Part shown: piece by piece, positions 41,983 through 50,442 of the stretch
Layout of the letters: each line of letters opens with the position of its first letter
How positions within the stretch are numbered: position 1 is the first letter of the stretch
Source of the DNA: Candidatus Roseilinea sp. NK_OTU-006
GTDB taxonomy: Bacteria > Chloroflexota > Anaerolineae > J036 > Brachytrichaceae
Reading direction: 5' to 3'
Assembly (NCBI RefSeq): GCF_012931985.1
Contig: NZ_JAAFGM010000002.1
Coordinates: 186,001-250,000, forward strand
Length of the DNA stretch: 64,000 bases
The notes under the pieces: model-generated
The model's database searches: none
What the model saw: only the letters and a program-made list of their open reading frames with translations
Told to the model about the DNA's origin: nothing
Position numbers and translations under genes: made by a program

Positions 41983-43041
41983 TCACCCTCTCCGCTCCCA
42001 GCGCAGGCGATAGTTTTGCAGCAGCAGCACCGCCAGGGTGACCAGCAGCAACGTCGCCTGAATGACCTCCCCGAGGTACACCGGCACCCCCAAGGCGCGG
42101 CTGACCGTCTGGCTGCCGGTGTCGATCAGGCCGATGAACAGCGCTGCCAGCACCACGCCTGGCGCGCTCAGGTTGCCCAGCATGGCCACCAGGATGCCGG
42201 TGTAGCCGTGGCCGCCGGAGATGGCCTCGATCAATCGGTAGTGGATGCCGGCCACCTCCACCATACCGGCCAGACCGGCGATGCCGCCGCTGGCCAGCGC
42301 CGAGACGAGCAGCATGCGCTCGACAGGAATGCCGGCGAAGCGCGCAGCCTTTGGCTGCAGACCAACCGCGCGCATGCGTAGCCCGAAGACCGTTCGCCGC
42401 AGCAACACGCCCACGACGAACGCAGTGGCGAGCGCGATGAGGAAGCCCAGGTGCAGGCGCGTGCGCGGCGCCAGCTTGGGCAGGATGGCGGTCGAAGCGA
42501 TTTCCGGCGATTGCGGCCATTGCGAAATCGGGTCGCGCCAAGGCCCATTTAACAGGGCGCTGACCAGCAGCAGCGCCACCGTGTTCAGCAGCAGCGTCGT
42601 CACTACCTCATCGGTATGTAGCCGGGTTTTCATCACCGCGGGGATGAGCGCCCAGGCCATCCCCGCGGCGAATCCGCTCAGCGCCATGAGCGGCAACGCT
42701 ACCCAAGGCGGGACCCCGTGCATATTCAGGCCGACTGCAGTGGCCGCTGTTGCGCCGACCAAAAACTGCCCTTCCGCGCCGATGTTCCAAAAGCCGCCGT
42801 AGAAGGCCAACATCACGGCCATGCCGGTGAGCAATAGCGGCGTGGCCTTCACCAAAACTTCCAAGGCGCTCACCCGGCTGGAGAGCGGCTCAATTAAGAA
42901 GTGGTAATACGCGCGCAGAGGGTTAGCGCCTGCCAGCCACACTAGCGCGCTGGTGAGGACAAAGGTAATCACCACTGCCAGCAGCGGCAGCAGCGGTGGT
43001 AGCCAGACCGGCGCCGGCCGTCGCTCAACTTTGAGCGCCAT
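41983..43041 (-). CDS. nupP: Nucleoside/nucleobase ABC transporter permease (first)
   Basis: Inner-membrane permease of 352 residues, partner of the downstream permease. Landmarks include TGMAVMLAFYGGFWNIGAEGQ (its FWNIGAEGQ core is at about 84-92), TDEVVTTLLLN (about 142) and RAVGLQPKAARFAGI (about 225). About nine membrane segments are visible. Its start overlaps the ATPase gene by 17 bp. The gene belongs to the BMP lipoprotein / ATPase / permease / cytosine deaminase unit. Confidence 0.9.
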   Translation of the reverse strand: MALKVERRPAPVWLPPLLPLLAVVITFVLTSALVWLAGANPLRAYYHFLIEPLSSRVSALEVLVKATPLLLTGMAVMLAFYGGFWNIGAEGQFLVGATAATAVGLNMHGVPPWVALPLMALSGFAAGMAWALIPAVMKTRLHTDEVVTTLLLNTVALLLVSALLNGPWRDPISQWPQSPEIASTAILPKLAPRTRLHLGFLIALATAFVVGVLLRRTVFGLRMRAVGLQPKAARFAGIPVERMLLVSALASGGIAGLAGMVEVAGIHYRLIEAISGGHGYTGILVAMLGNLSAPGVVLAALFIGLIDTGSQTVSRALGVPVYLGEVIQATLLLVTLAVLLLQNYRLRWERRG

Positions 43042-44557
43042 GATCTGGCCCTCCTGTTTCGTGTGACATGCCGACCATGAGCAAACCGAGGCGCTCCGGC
43101 GTGGCCGTCTCCGCCGGCATCACGCCCACAATCCGTCCGCCGTAGATCACGGCGATGCGGTCGGCGAGTTTCAGCAGCTCATCCAGGTCCTCAGAGATCA
43201 GCAAGATCGCTGCGCCGCGCTGCCGCTGGTCGAGCAGTTTGCCATGAATGTACTCCGTAGCGCGGATGTCCAGGCCGCGCGTGGGCTGCGAGACCACGAT
43301 CACGCGCGGTCGGCGCTCTAGCACTCGTGCCAGGATCACCTTCTGCATGTTGCCGCCGGACAGGGTGCGGATGCGATCCTCGGGGCGGGCTTTGATTTGA
43401 TATTCCGCGATGAGTTGCTCGGCGTGGCGGCGCAGGCGCGCCCGATCTAGAAATCCATGCCGACCGAATTCATTGAGATGTTCGAGCGCCATGTTCTCGG
43501 CCACGGTCAAATCGCCGACGACGCTGGCGTGACGATCTTCGGGGATGCGCCCGACGCCGGCCTGCATCATGCGCGCCGGGCCGGCGCGGGTCACGTCGGC
43601 GCCGTCCACCAGGATGCGGCCTCGGCGACAGGCGCGGGTGCCCTCGATCAGCTCTGCAAGTTCGGTTTGGCCATTGCCGGCCACGCCGGCCAGCCCCACA
43701 ATCTCCCCGGCATTCACCTGCAAGGAGATGCCGCGCAGCATCGGCGCGCCTTTGTCGTCGTCCGCCCACACGTCGTCCAGGATCAGCATCGGACGGTCGG
43801 CGGCAAGTTGACGCGGCTTGCTCACGCTCGTGATCGTCTGGCCAACAATCATGCGGGCCAGTTCGGCCGGGGATGTCTGGGCAGCCGGCATGCTGCCCAC
43901 GACACAACCGCTGCGCATCACCGTCACGCGGTCCGCAATGCGGGTCACTTCGCTCAGCTTATGGCTGATGAAGACGACTGAAACTCCTTCAGCTTTGAGG
44001 CGCATCAAGGTCTGGAAGAGCTGCTCGACTTCTTGTGGGATGAGCACCGCCGTCGGCTCGTCGAGGATCAACACGCGGGCCTGCCGATACAAGGCCTTGA
44101 GGATCTCCACGCGCTGGCGTTGGCCGATGGACAGCGTGTGCACCTGTGCGCGTGGGTTGACCGTTAGGCCGAAGCGTTGTGCTGCAGCAGTCACCTGAGC
44201 CTCAGCCGACTTTAGGTCCAGGCGCAGGCGTCCTTCCTGGCCGAGGATGACGTTTTCGGTCACGCTCAGCGGCGCCGCCAGCGCAAAGTGCTGAGTCACC
44301 ATGCCAATCCCCAGGGCAATGGCATCGCGTGGGGAGCGAATCAGCGCGGGGCGGCCATCCACAGCAATCGAACCGGCGTCGGCGCGATAGAGGCCATACA
44401 GAATGCGCATCAACGTGCTCTTGCCGGCCCCGTTTTCGCCCAGCAGGGCGTGAATTTCGCCCGCCTGCAAGTCGAAATCCACGCCCTGATTCGCCAGCAC
44501 TGCGCCAAAGCGCTTGTGGATGCCGCGCATGCTGACGATCGGCGTTTGTTGGGTCAT
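43025..44557 (-). CDS. nupO: Nucleoside/nucleobase ABC transporter ATPase (two ABC domains)
   Basis: Tandem ABC ATPase of 510 residues. The first domain has Walker A GENGAGKST (about 39-47), a degenerate signature LSIGQRQR (about 141) and Walker B VLILDEPT. The second has an atypical Walker A, GVAGNGQTE, and signature LSGGNMQK (about 395), with Walker B replaced by VIVVSQPT. This asymmetry is normal for the sugar/nucleoside importer family (RbsA/NupO). It is preceded by a 109-bp gap holding a palindrome and followed by nupP. Confidence 0.93.
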   Translation of the reverse strand: MTQQTPIVSMRGIHKRFGAVLANQGVDFDLQAGEIHALLGENGAGKSTLMRILYGLYRADAGSIAVDGRPALIRSPRDAIALGIGMVTQHFALAAPLSVTENVILGQEGRLRLDLKSAEAQVTAAAQRFGLTVNPRAQVHTLSIGQRQRVEILKALYRQARVLILDEPTAVLIPQEVEQLFQTLMRLKAEGVSVVFISHKLSEVTRIADRVTVMRSGCVVGSMPAAQTSPAELARMIVGQTITSVSKPRQLAADRPMLILDDVWADDDKGAPMLRGISLQVNAGEIVGLAGVAGNGQTELAELIEGTRACRRGRILVDGADVTRAGPARMMQAGVGRIPEDRHASVVGDLTVAENMALEHLNEFGRHGFLDRARLRRHAEQLIAEYQIKARPEDRIRTLSGGNMQKVILARVLERRPRVIVVSQPTRGLDIRATEYIHGKLLDQRQRGAAILLISEDLDELLKLADRIAVIYGGRIVGVMPAETATPERLGLLMVGMSHETGGPDHGAQS

Positions 44558-44591
44558 GGGGGGTATTGGCGCTTGGCGGCGTAGGGAGCAG

Positions 44592-44609
44592 CGCTGCGCA
44601 TGCGCAGCG
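44592..44609. repeat. Perfect palindrome between the BMP gene and its ATPase
   Basis: An 18-nt perfect palindrome (two 9-nt halves, CGCTGCGCA and its complement) lies in the 109-bp spacer. It could form a hairpin that protects or attenuates the transcript after the binding-protein gene. No T-tract follows on the minus strand. Confidence 0.4.
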
Positions 44610-44666
44610 AGGCGGGCGCACCTCTCGGGCTGCCCACCCCACTGCGCTACTCAAACTTGCCGAGCG

Positions 44667-45731
44667 CTACTTTTTCGCCGAAGCGGGCGGTTGGGCTTCG
44701 TTGATGTCCACGCGGAACAGTCCGCTCTTGATGGCGTCTTCCTTGGCCCGGACCTTCTCGATCAAATCTTGCGGGATGCCGCCTTTGACATTGGTGTTGA
44801 TGGGGGCCAGGCTGGCGCCGCCCTTCGCCACCATGCTGAAGTCCTTGAGGTCGAGCGCGGTGTAGGCGCCGGCGCGCACCTGGGCGATGACGTAGTTCAC
44901 TGTGGGCTCCATGTGCCACACCGGGCCGCTGACTACGTAGTCTGGGGCCAGCGACGATTGGTCGCTCATGCTGCCAAAGACATATAGCCCCTTCTCGGCG
45001 GCGGCTTCGATCACGCCGAAACGTTCGGCGAAAAGCACGTCGGCGCCGGCCTCGATCTGGGCCAGCGCGGCCTCCTTAGCGGCAGCGGGGTCGAACCAGC
45101 TATTGATGAAGGTCGTCTTCACCTCAGCGTTCGGGTTTACCTCCCACACGCCGGCGGTGAAGGCGTTGACGATGCGGTTGACTTCGGGCACGGGGTAGCC
45201 GCCGACGACGCCGACGATGTTGCTCTTGGTCAACCCACCGGCCAACATGCCGCTGAGGTAAGCCGGCTCATGGATCCAGTTGTCGAAAACGGAGAAATTG
45301 GGCTCCGCTGGGCCGCCGCCGGAGCCGAAGACGAAGGCCACTTCAGGATAGTCCTTAGCGACGCGGCGCACCGCTTCTTCGTTGCCAAAGGCATCGCCGA
45401 AGATGATGTCTGGCTTGTTCTTCTCGGCCACTTCGCGCAGCACGCGCTCCATGTCGCCGGTATAGCCAATGTCGTCGGTGTAGGCGTATTCAATTTCACC
45501 GGCTTCCTTGGCCTTGAGCAGCGCAGTGTGGATGACACCCACCCAAGGTTCTTCGACGGCCGTCGCGTAAGCGCCAAAGACGTTTAGCTTGCGCTTTTCG
45601 GCAGACGCGGCTGCCGGAGGCTGAGGTTGTGGCTGTTGCTGAACGACCGGGGGCGCGGGCATCGCGCATGCCGACAGCGCGCCTAGCCATAGTGTGACGA
45701 GTGCAAGACGAGTGATGCTGGGTTTCTTCAT
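44667..45731 (-). CDS. BMP-family nucleoside/nucleobase-binding lipoprotein
   Basis: Extracytoplasmic binding protein of 354 residues in the basic membrane protein (BmpA/PnrA) family. A lipoprotein signal ends in LSAC (Cys22), followed by a Pro/Gln-rich linker. The mature part has the family pattern VGVIHTALLKAKE, DIIFGDAFGNEEA and GVVGGYPVPEVNR, and later TTFINSWFDPAAAKEAA (about 232-248). The ATG at 45731 has GGAGG nine bases before it; the longer frame begins inside that Shine-Dalgarno. It is the first gene of the nucleobase import operon and is preceded by a TATAAT promoter element. Confidence 0.92.
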   Translation of the reverse strand: MKKPSITRLALVTLWLGALSACAMPAPPVVQQQPQPQPPAAASAEKRKLNVFGAYATAVEEPWVGVIHTALLKAKEAGEIEYAYTDDIGYTGDMERVLREVAEKNKPDIIFGDAFGNEEAVRRVAKDYPEVAFVFGSGGGPAEPNFSVFDNWIHEPAYLSGMLAGGLTKSNIVGVVGGYPVPEVNRIVNAFTAGVWEVNPNAEVKTTFINSWFDPAAAKEAALAQIEAGADVLFAERFGVIEAAAEKGLYVFGSMSDQSSLAPDYVVSGPVWHMEPTVNYVIAQVRAGAYTALDLKDFSMVAKGGASLAPINTNVKGGIPQDLIEKVRAKEDAIKSGLFRVDINEAQPPASAKK

Positions 45732-45794
45732 ACGTTTGCGCCTCCTTCTCAATCGTCGCTGAGGACTTCAGAATTTGCCTTGCGGCAGACGCGG

Positions 45795-45800
45795 ATTATA
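45795..45800 (-). promoter_or_regulatory. -10 element of the BMP operon promoter
   Basis: Minus-strand TATAAT, preceded by TTGAC with almost no spacing. The normal -35 position is weak. It lies 64 bp before the BMP start codon. Confidence 0.5.
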
Positions 45801-46088
45801 GTCAAGCGCTCGAAGTTTGCATGAAGAAGCGAGCTGTACCGAAGACGAGACGCAACAGGCCGACGCCGCCGCGCCGCATATCCACTCATCTGGTCGAACA
45901 TTCATCCCTCGGGACTGCCAATGACACGACGCCATGCATTGTCGCGCAGGCGAGCGGTCACCTGCGCGGCCTGGCCGGGGAACAACACGGCGATGCGCAG
46001 CTCGAATGGGGCGCAGGGGCCGGCGCACACGCCGGCTTGACCGCAGATAATCGCAGGGCGTTCGCTCCGCCACTTTCGCGCTCTTTCG

Positions 46089-46094
46089 TATAAT
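46089..46094 (+). promoter_or_regulatory. -10 element of the polyamine operon promoter
   Basis: Plus-strand perfect TATAAT, 77 bp before the potA start. No good -35 hexamer is present at 16-18 bp. Confidence 0.5.
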
Positions 46095-46157
46095 TTTCTC
46101 CGCTCGTTTCTGAACCCACGAGCTATTTCAGAGAGAGTGAGAAGCTGGATGATTTGC

Positions 46158-46162
46158 GGAGG
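46158..46162 (+). promoter_or_regulatory. Ribosome binding site supporting the TTG start of potA
   Basis: GGAGG is placed 8 nt before TTG at 46171. The first in-frame ATG, at 46192, lacks a site. Confidence 0.6.
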
Positions 46163-46170
46163 CAAGCGCG

Positions 46171-47259
46171 TTGGCCGACTACGCAGTTGAGATGCGGGAC
46201 GTGAGCAAAGTGTTTGGCGATGTCGTCGCCGTAGATCACGTCTCGATGGGCATTCGCCAGAAAGAATTCTTCGCGATGCTGGGGCCATCGGGCTGCGGCA
46301 AGACCACTTCGCTGCGCATGATTGCCGGCTTCGAGCGCCCGACGAGCGGGGAGATCTACATCGATGGCAAGGCGATGGGCAACACCCCGCCCTTCCAACG
46401 CAATGTCAACACCGTCTTCCAGTCTTACGCGCTCTTCCCCCACATGACCGTGGAGCAAAACGTCGGCTTTGGGCTGGAGATGAAAGGCCTGAGCCGGAGT
46501 GAGATCGTGCGAAGGGTAGGCGAGGCGTTGGAACTTGTGCGACTGCCGCAGATGGCCAAGCGATATCCCCGCCAGATGTCCGGCGGACAGCAGCAGCGCG
46601 TAGCGCTGGCGCGCGCACTGGTGAACCGCCCCGACGTGCTGCTGCTCGACGAACCACTGGGCGCGCTCGACGCCAAGCTGCGCAAGGAGATGCAGATCGA
46701 GCTGAAGACGCTTCAGCGCGAGGTGGGGATTACCTTCATCTTCGTCACGCACGATCAGGAAGAGGCGCTGACCATGAGCGATCGGATCGCCGTGTTCTCC
46801 AAGGGTAAAGTGCTGCAAATTGGCACGCCGCTCGAAATTTACGAGCGCCCCACCACGCGCTTCGTAGCCGACTTCATCGGCGAGACCAACTTCCTGGAAG
46901 GCCGGGTGCAAGAAGTCAACGGCGAATTCGCCAGCGTCATCGCGGATGGCGGGCGGCGGTTCGTTGGGCGCGCGATGGATGGGGTGCGGCCAGGCGTCCA
47001 AGCAGTCGTCTCGGTTCGGCCGGAGAAGGTGCAACTGGTCGAACAGCCCGACAACAGCCCCAATTGCTACGAAGTCCGGGTGCATTCCATCGCCTACGTC
47101 GGCTCGGACACGCGCGTCATCGTGTCGCTCGGCACAAACCATTTGGACGTGTGGGAGCAGAACACCGTAAGCACACTCGATCCGAACTACTTCTTCAAAC
47201 CCGGCGAAACAGCCTGGCTGACCTTTAAGCCGGAGAACGCGCTCGTCTTAGCCCAATAG
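46171..47259 (+). CDS. potA: Spermidine/putrescine ABC transporter ATP-binding protein
   Basis: ATPase of a polyamine importer, 362 residues. Walker A GPSGCGKTT (about 38-46), Q-loop FQSYALFPHM, signature MSGGQQQR (about 136-143), Walker B LLLDEPLGALD and H-loop THDQEEA (about 190) are all present. The C-terminal TOBE-type domain (about 280-350) has VSVRPEKV, typical of PotA. TTG is the likely start because of a well-placed GGAGG. It is the first gene of the operon potA-potB-potC-potD. Confidence 0.93.
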   Translation: MADYAVEMRDVSKVFGDVVAVDHVSMGIRQKEFFAMLGPSGCGKTTSLRMIAGFERPTSGEIYIDGKAMGNTPPFQRNVNTVFQSYALFPHMTVEQNVGFGLEMKGLSRSEIVRRVGEALELVRLPQMAKRYPRQMSGGQQQRVALARALVNRPDVLLLDEPLGALDAKLRKEMQIELKTLQREVGITFIFVTHDQEEALTMSDRIAVFSKGKVLQIGTPLEIYERPTTRFVADFIGETNFLEGRVQEVNGEFASVIADGGRRFVGRAMDGVRPGVQAVVSVRPEKVQLVEQPDNSPNCYEVRVHSIAYVGSDTRVIVSLGTNHLDVWEQNTVSTLDPNYFFKPGETAWLTFKPENALVLAQ

Positions 47260-47287
47260 TGAAGCGCAGAGCGCGCCGTCCCTGCCT

Positions 47288-48208
47288 ATGATTCAAGCCT
47301 TTCGTGAACGCCGTTCCCTGCGCATCGCCGGCTTGATGGGCCCGGGCGCTTTTTGGCTGATCGTCTTCTTCCTCATCCCGTTGCTGATCATGGCGGTGAT
47401 CAGCTTCATGTCGCGCGATCAGTTCGGCTTCCCCGCGCCGCCTCTCACGTTGCAGAACTATGGGGACGTCGTCAAAGACATTCGCTTCAACCCATCTATT
47501 TCATTCGCCGGCGGGTTGAACATACGCCTGTTCGACGGCCTATACCTGGAACTATTCTGGCGCTCGATCTGGCTTGCGCTCACCAGCACAATCATCACCT
47601 TGCTGATCGCGTTTCCTGTGGCGCTGTTCATGTCACGGCTCCCCCGACGCTACCGCAACCTGACGCTCTTCCTGGTGATGATTCCCTTCTGGACCAATTT
47701 CCTGGTGCGCACGTACGCGCTGCAGTTCATGCTGCGCGGGAACGGGCCGATCAACACCCTGCTGCGCACGTTGGGCCTGGCGCCGATTGACCTGCTCTTC
47801 ACACCGATGGCCGTGATGGTCGGCCTGGTCTATGGCAATCTGCCGTTCATGATCCTGCCGCTCTACACCTCGCTGGAGAAGTTCGACTGGACGATGATCG
47901 AAGCGGCGAACGACCTCGGCGCGAACACGCTGCAGGCCTTCCGGCGCGTCATGTTGCCGCTGATCTCCCCCGGCCTGGTCGCCGGCTCGATCCTGACGTT
48001 CGTCCCAGCCGTCGGCTCCTACATCACGGTTGAGCTGATGGGCGGCGGGCGCACTAACATGATCGGCTATACGATCGCTCAACAATTCAGCGCGAGTGTG
48101 AACTGGCCCTTCGGCTCGGCGTTGGCGCTGCTGATGATGGTCATCGTGACCATCGCGGCCGTGTTGTACTTCCGCAGCGGGCGCGGCGAACAGCGCGCCG
48201 TCTTGTAA
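47288..48208 (+). CDS. potB: Spermidine/putrescine ABC transporter permease PotB
   Basis: Inner-membrane permease of 306 residues with six main membrane segments. Conserved blocks are the PFWTNFLVRTYAL segment (about 134-146), NLPFMILPLYTSLEKFD (about 184) and the EAA loop EAANDLGANTLQAFRRVMLP (about 204-223). It follows potA by 28 bp. Substrate preference between spermidine and putrescine cannot be read from the permease. Confidence 0.92.
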   Translation: MIQAFRERRSLRIAGLMGPGAFWLIVFFLIPLLIMAVISFMSRDQFGFPAPPLTLQNYGDVVKDIRFNPSISFAGGLNIRLFDGLYLELFWRSIWLALTSTIITLLIAFPVALFMSRLPRRYRNLTLFLVMIPFWTNFLVRTYALQFMLRGNGPINTLLRTLGLAPIDLLFTPMAVMVGLVYGNLPFMILPLYTSLEKFDWTMIEAANDLGANTLQAFRRVMLPLISPGLVAGSILTFVPAVGSYITVELMGGGRTNMIGYTIAQQFSASVNWPFGSALALLMMVIVTIAAVLYFRSGRGEQRAVL

Positions 48209-48224
48209 GCATGAGGGAGGCGCT

Positions 48225-49079
48225 GTGACGTCCGACTCCACCATCATCCTGCTCGGTGAGCGCGGCGAGATCAAGCCCAAGCCGCGCGGCGAAACCCGAC
48301 GCTTCGGCGTGGGGCGCTTTGCGCTGGTGACCATCGCCCTGTTCACATTCGCTTTTCTCTATGTGCCGATCGTTGTCCTGATCGTCTTCTCGTTCAACAG
48401 CGCGCGCACGGGCGCGACTTGGCAGAGCTTCACCCTGCAATGGTATGACCGCGTGTTCAGCAACACGCGCATCCTGGAAGCGGCTGCCAACAGCTTGATT
48501 GTCGCCACACTGTCCACCCTGGGCGCTGTCGTGATCGGCACGTTGATGGCGATGGCGATGGAGCGCTACCGCTTCCGCGGCCAAAGCGCATGGGACGGTT
48601 TGCTGTATCTGCCGGTGATCGTGCCAGAAATCGTGATGGGCATCTCGCTGCTCATCTTCTTCGCTGCCGTCAACATCAGCCGCGGCCTCCTCACCCTGAT
48701 CATCTCCCACATCGCCTTCTGCATGCCGTTTGTCTATCTCACCATGCGCGCGCGCCTGGCCGACTTCGACCGCTCGGTGGAGGAGGCGGCGCAAGACCTC
48801 GGCGCCAACGAATGGGTGACCTTCCGCCGGGTCACCTTGCCCCTGCTCATGCCGGGCATCATCAGCAGCGCCCTGTTGGCGTTTACGCTGTCGTTGGATG
48901 ACTTCGTGATTTCGTTCTTCGTCACCGGCGTCGGATCGCAGACGCTGCCGGTCTACATCTGGGGCCAGATCCGCAGAGGCATCACGCCGGAGATCAACGC
49001 CATCTCCGCGCTGATGTTGGTGCTCTCCATCGTCCTCGTGATTGCCACGCAGCTCATCCAGCATCGCCAACGGACATGA
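48225..49079 (+). CDS. potC: Spermidine/putrescine ABC transporter permease PotC
   Basis: Second permease, 284 residues. The start is GTG with GGGAGG upstream. The conserved segments are LYVPIVVLIVFSFNSAR (about 44-60), VIVPEIVMGISLLIFF, and the EAA loop EEAAQDLGANEWVTFRRVTL (about 186-205). SLDDFVISFF near residue 225 is a strong PotC mark. It sits 16 bp after potB. Confidence 0.93.
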   Translation: MTSDSTIILLGERGEIKPKPRGETRRFGVGRFALVTIALFTFAFLYVPIVVLIVFSFNSARTGATWQSFTLQWYDRVFSNTRILEAAANSLIVATLSTLGAVVIGTLMAMAMERYRFRGQSAWDGLLYLPVIVPEIVMGISLLIFFAAVNISRGLLTLIISHIAFCMPFVYLTMRARLADFDRSVEEAAQDLGANEWVTFRRVTLPLLMPGIISSALLAFTLSLDDFVISFFVTGVGSQTLPVYIWGQIRRGITPEINAISALMLVLSIVLVIATQLIQHRQRT

Positions 49080-49181
49080 GCGCCTCGCGCTGCATGGATA
49101 CAATAACAATAATAGCCGTGCCACTGCGCCGGCGAACATGACTAGACAAGCCACACGAACCGAGAGGAGACTGAGGGAATC

Positions 49182-50327
49182 ATGAACCGACGGACTTTTT
49201 TGCGACTGGGTCTGGGGCTGAGCGGTGCAACGGCGCTCATGGCTGCCTGCGGCGGCGCGACCGCGCCGGCACCGACCAGTGCGCCAGCAGCCGATGAGCC
49301 TGCGCCACAACCCGGCAGTGCAGATGCGGGCAACCCAGCCAAGGAGATAAGCTGGTACACCTGGGGCGGATACGTCGCCGACAGCGTCATTGACAAGTTC
49401 AAACAAGAGTTCGGCGTCACGGTCAAAATTGACATCTATAGCTCTAACGAAGAGATGGAGGCCAAATTCAAAGCGGGCGGCAATCCTGGTTATGATCTGA
49501 TCACGCCGTCTGACTACATGGTGTCGAAGCTGATCGCTGCTGGCCTACTGGAGAAGCTGAACTTCGGCAACATCCCCAACTTCCAATACATAGACGCCGG
49601 CCACAAGAACTTGTACTTCGATCCGACCAACGAGTACTCCGTGGCCTATAACTGGGGGTGCACCGGCTTCGCCTACAACAAGACGAAGGTGACCGAGCCG
49701 ATCACCAACTGGAAGCAGGTGATGAACTGGCCAGACGCGCTGAAGGGTAAGCTGGGCATGCTGGATGACGTGCGCGAGCTGCTGGCAGTTGGCCTGCGGG
49801 TGCTCGGTTACAGCGGCAACGCATCGGACCCGAAAGAGATCAATGCGGCGCGTGATGCGCTCATCGAGCTGAAGCGGCGCACCAACTACACGCTGACCGA
49901 CAGCCCGAACGCCGCCACGAACCTCGTCGCCGGCGACACCTTCGCCGCGCAAATCTATACCAACGATGCTGTTACCGCGCGCAGCGAAAATCCCGATCTG
50001 GTCTACGTCATCCCGGGCGACGTGAGCACGGTATGGCAAGATAACCTGTGTGTGCCGAAGGGCGCGCCGAGCCAGTACACCGCAGAAGTGTTCATCAACT
50101 TCCTGTGCCGGACCGACATTGCCGCCGAGAACGCCAACGAGGTCGGCCTTGCGACGCCGAGCGCCGAGGCGCTGCGTCAGGGGTTGATCGCCAAGGAGCT
50201 GGTCGAGGATAAAGCGGTATATCCCGACGTCGCTGCCATGGGCGACGCCTTGGAGTTCCTGCGCAAGGGTAATCCAGAAGTGGACGAGCTCTACCAGCGC
50301 GCCTTCGACGAGATCAAAGCGGCCTAA
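49182..50327 (+). CDS. potD: Spermidine/putrescine-binding lipoprotein PotD with twin-arginine signal
   Basis: Polyamine-binding protein of 381 residues. The signal combines a twin-arginine motif, NRRTFLRL (2-9), with a lipobox ending MAAC (Cys23), so it may be exported folded through Tat and then lipid-anchored. The mature part follows a Pro/Ala-rich linker. It has LSWYTWGGY-like SWYTWGGY (about 51), YDLITPSDYMV (about 106), AYNWGCTGFAYNK (about 154) and GDTFAAQIYTND (about 251), which match PotD/PotF. The strong ribosome site GAGGGA precedes the ATG. It closes the potABCD operon. Confidence 0.93.
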   Translation: MNRRTFLRLGLGLSGATALMAACGGATAPAPTSAPAADEPAPQPGSADAGNPAKEISWYTWGGYVADSVIDKFKQEFGVTVKIDIYSSNEEMEAKFKAGGNPGYDLITPSDYMVSKLIAAGLLEKLNFGNIPNFQYIDAGHKNLYFDPTNEYSVAYNWGCTGFAYNKTKVTEPITNWKQVMNWPDALKGKLGMLDDVRELLAVGLRVLGYSGNASDPKEINAARDALIELKRRTNYTLTDSPNAATNLVAGDTFAAQIYTNDAVTARSENPDLVYVIPGDVSTVWQDNLCVPKGAPSQYTAEVFINFLCRTDIAAENANEVGLATPSAEALRQGLIAKELVEDKAVYPDVAAMGDALEFLRKGNPEVDELYQRAFDEIKAA

Positions 50328-50328
50328 C

Positions 50329-50356
50329 GCCGGGCGCTGCTACTGTTGCGCCCGGC
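50329..50356 (+). terminator. Hairpin after potD
   Basis: A perfect 9-bp GC-rich stem (50329-50337 with 50348-50356) and 10-nt loop follow the potD stop directly. There is no T-tract, so it may protect the 3' end or act with Rho. Confidence 0.4.
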
Positions 50357-50442
50357 AACTCTCGTGGCGAGGCGCGCGATGCAGGGCGGCGTGCGTTGCC
50401 GACCGCCATCTTCAAACTTGCCTCTTGCTGAGTGGCATCGTC

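Larger units (their letters stand above)
45732..46170. other. Divergent intergenic region between the BMP and polyamine operons
   Basis: These 439 bp hold no supported gene. Each operon has a perfect TATAAT on its own strand (45795-45800 minus, 46089-46094 plus), and the roughly 290 bp between them contain no feature I could name. I looked for a purine riboswitch in the minus-strand leader and did not see one; the leader is only about 60 nt. Confidence 0.5.

Noticed and set aside
45732-45794. Purine riboswitch in the BMP operon leader
   Set aside because: The leader after the TATAAT box is too short and has no three-way junction pattern.
48141-49406. Open frame opposite potC and potD
   Set aside because: Antisense of three genes, acidic/His-rich shadow composition.
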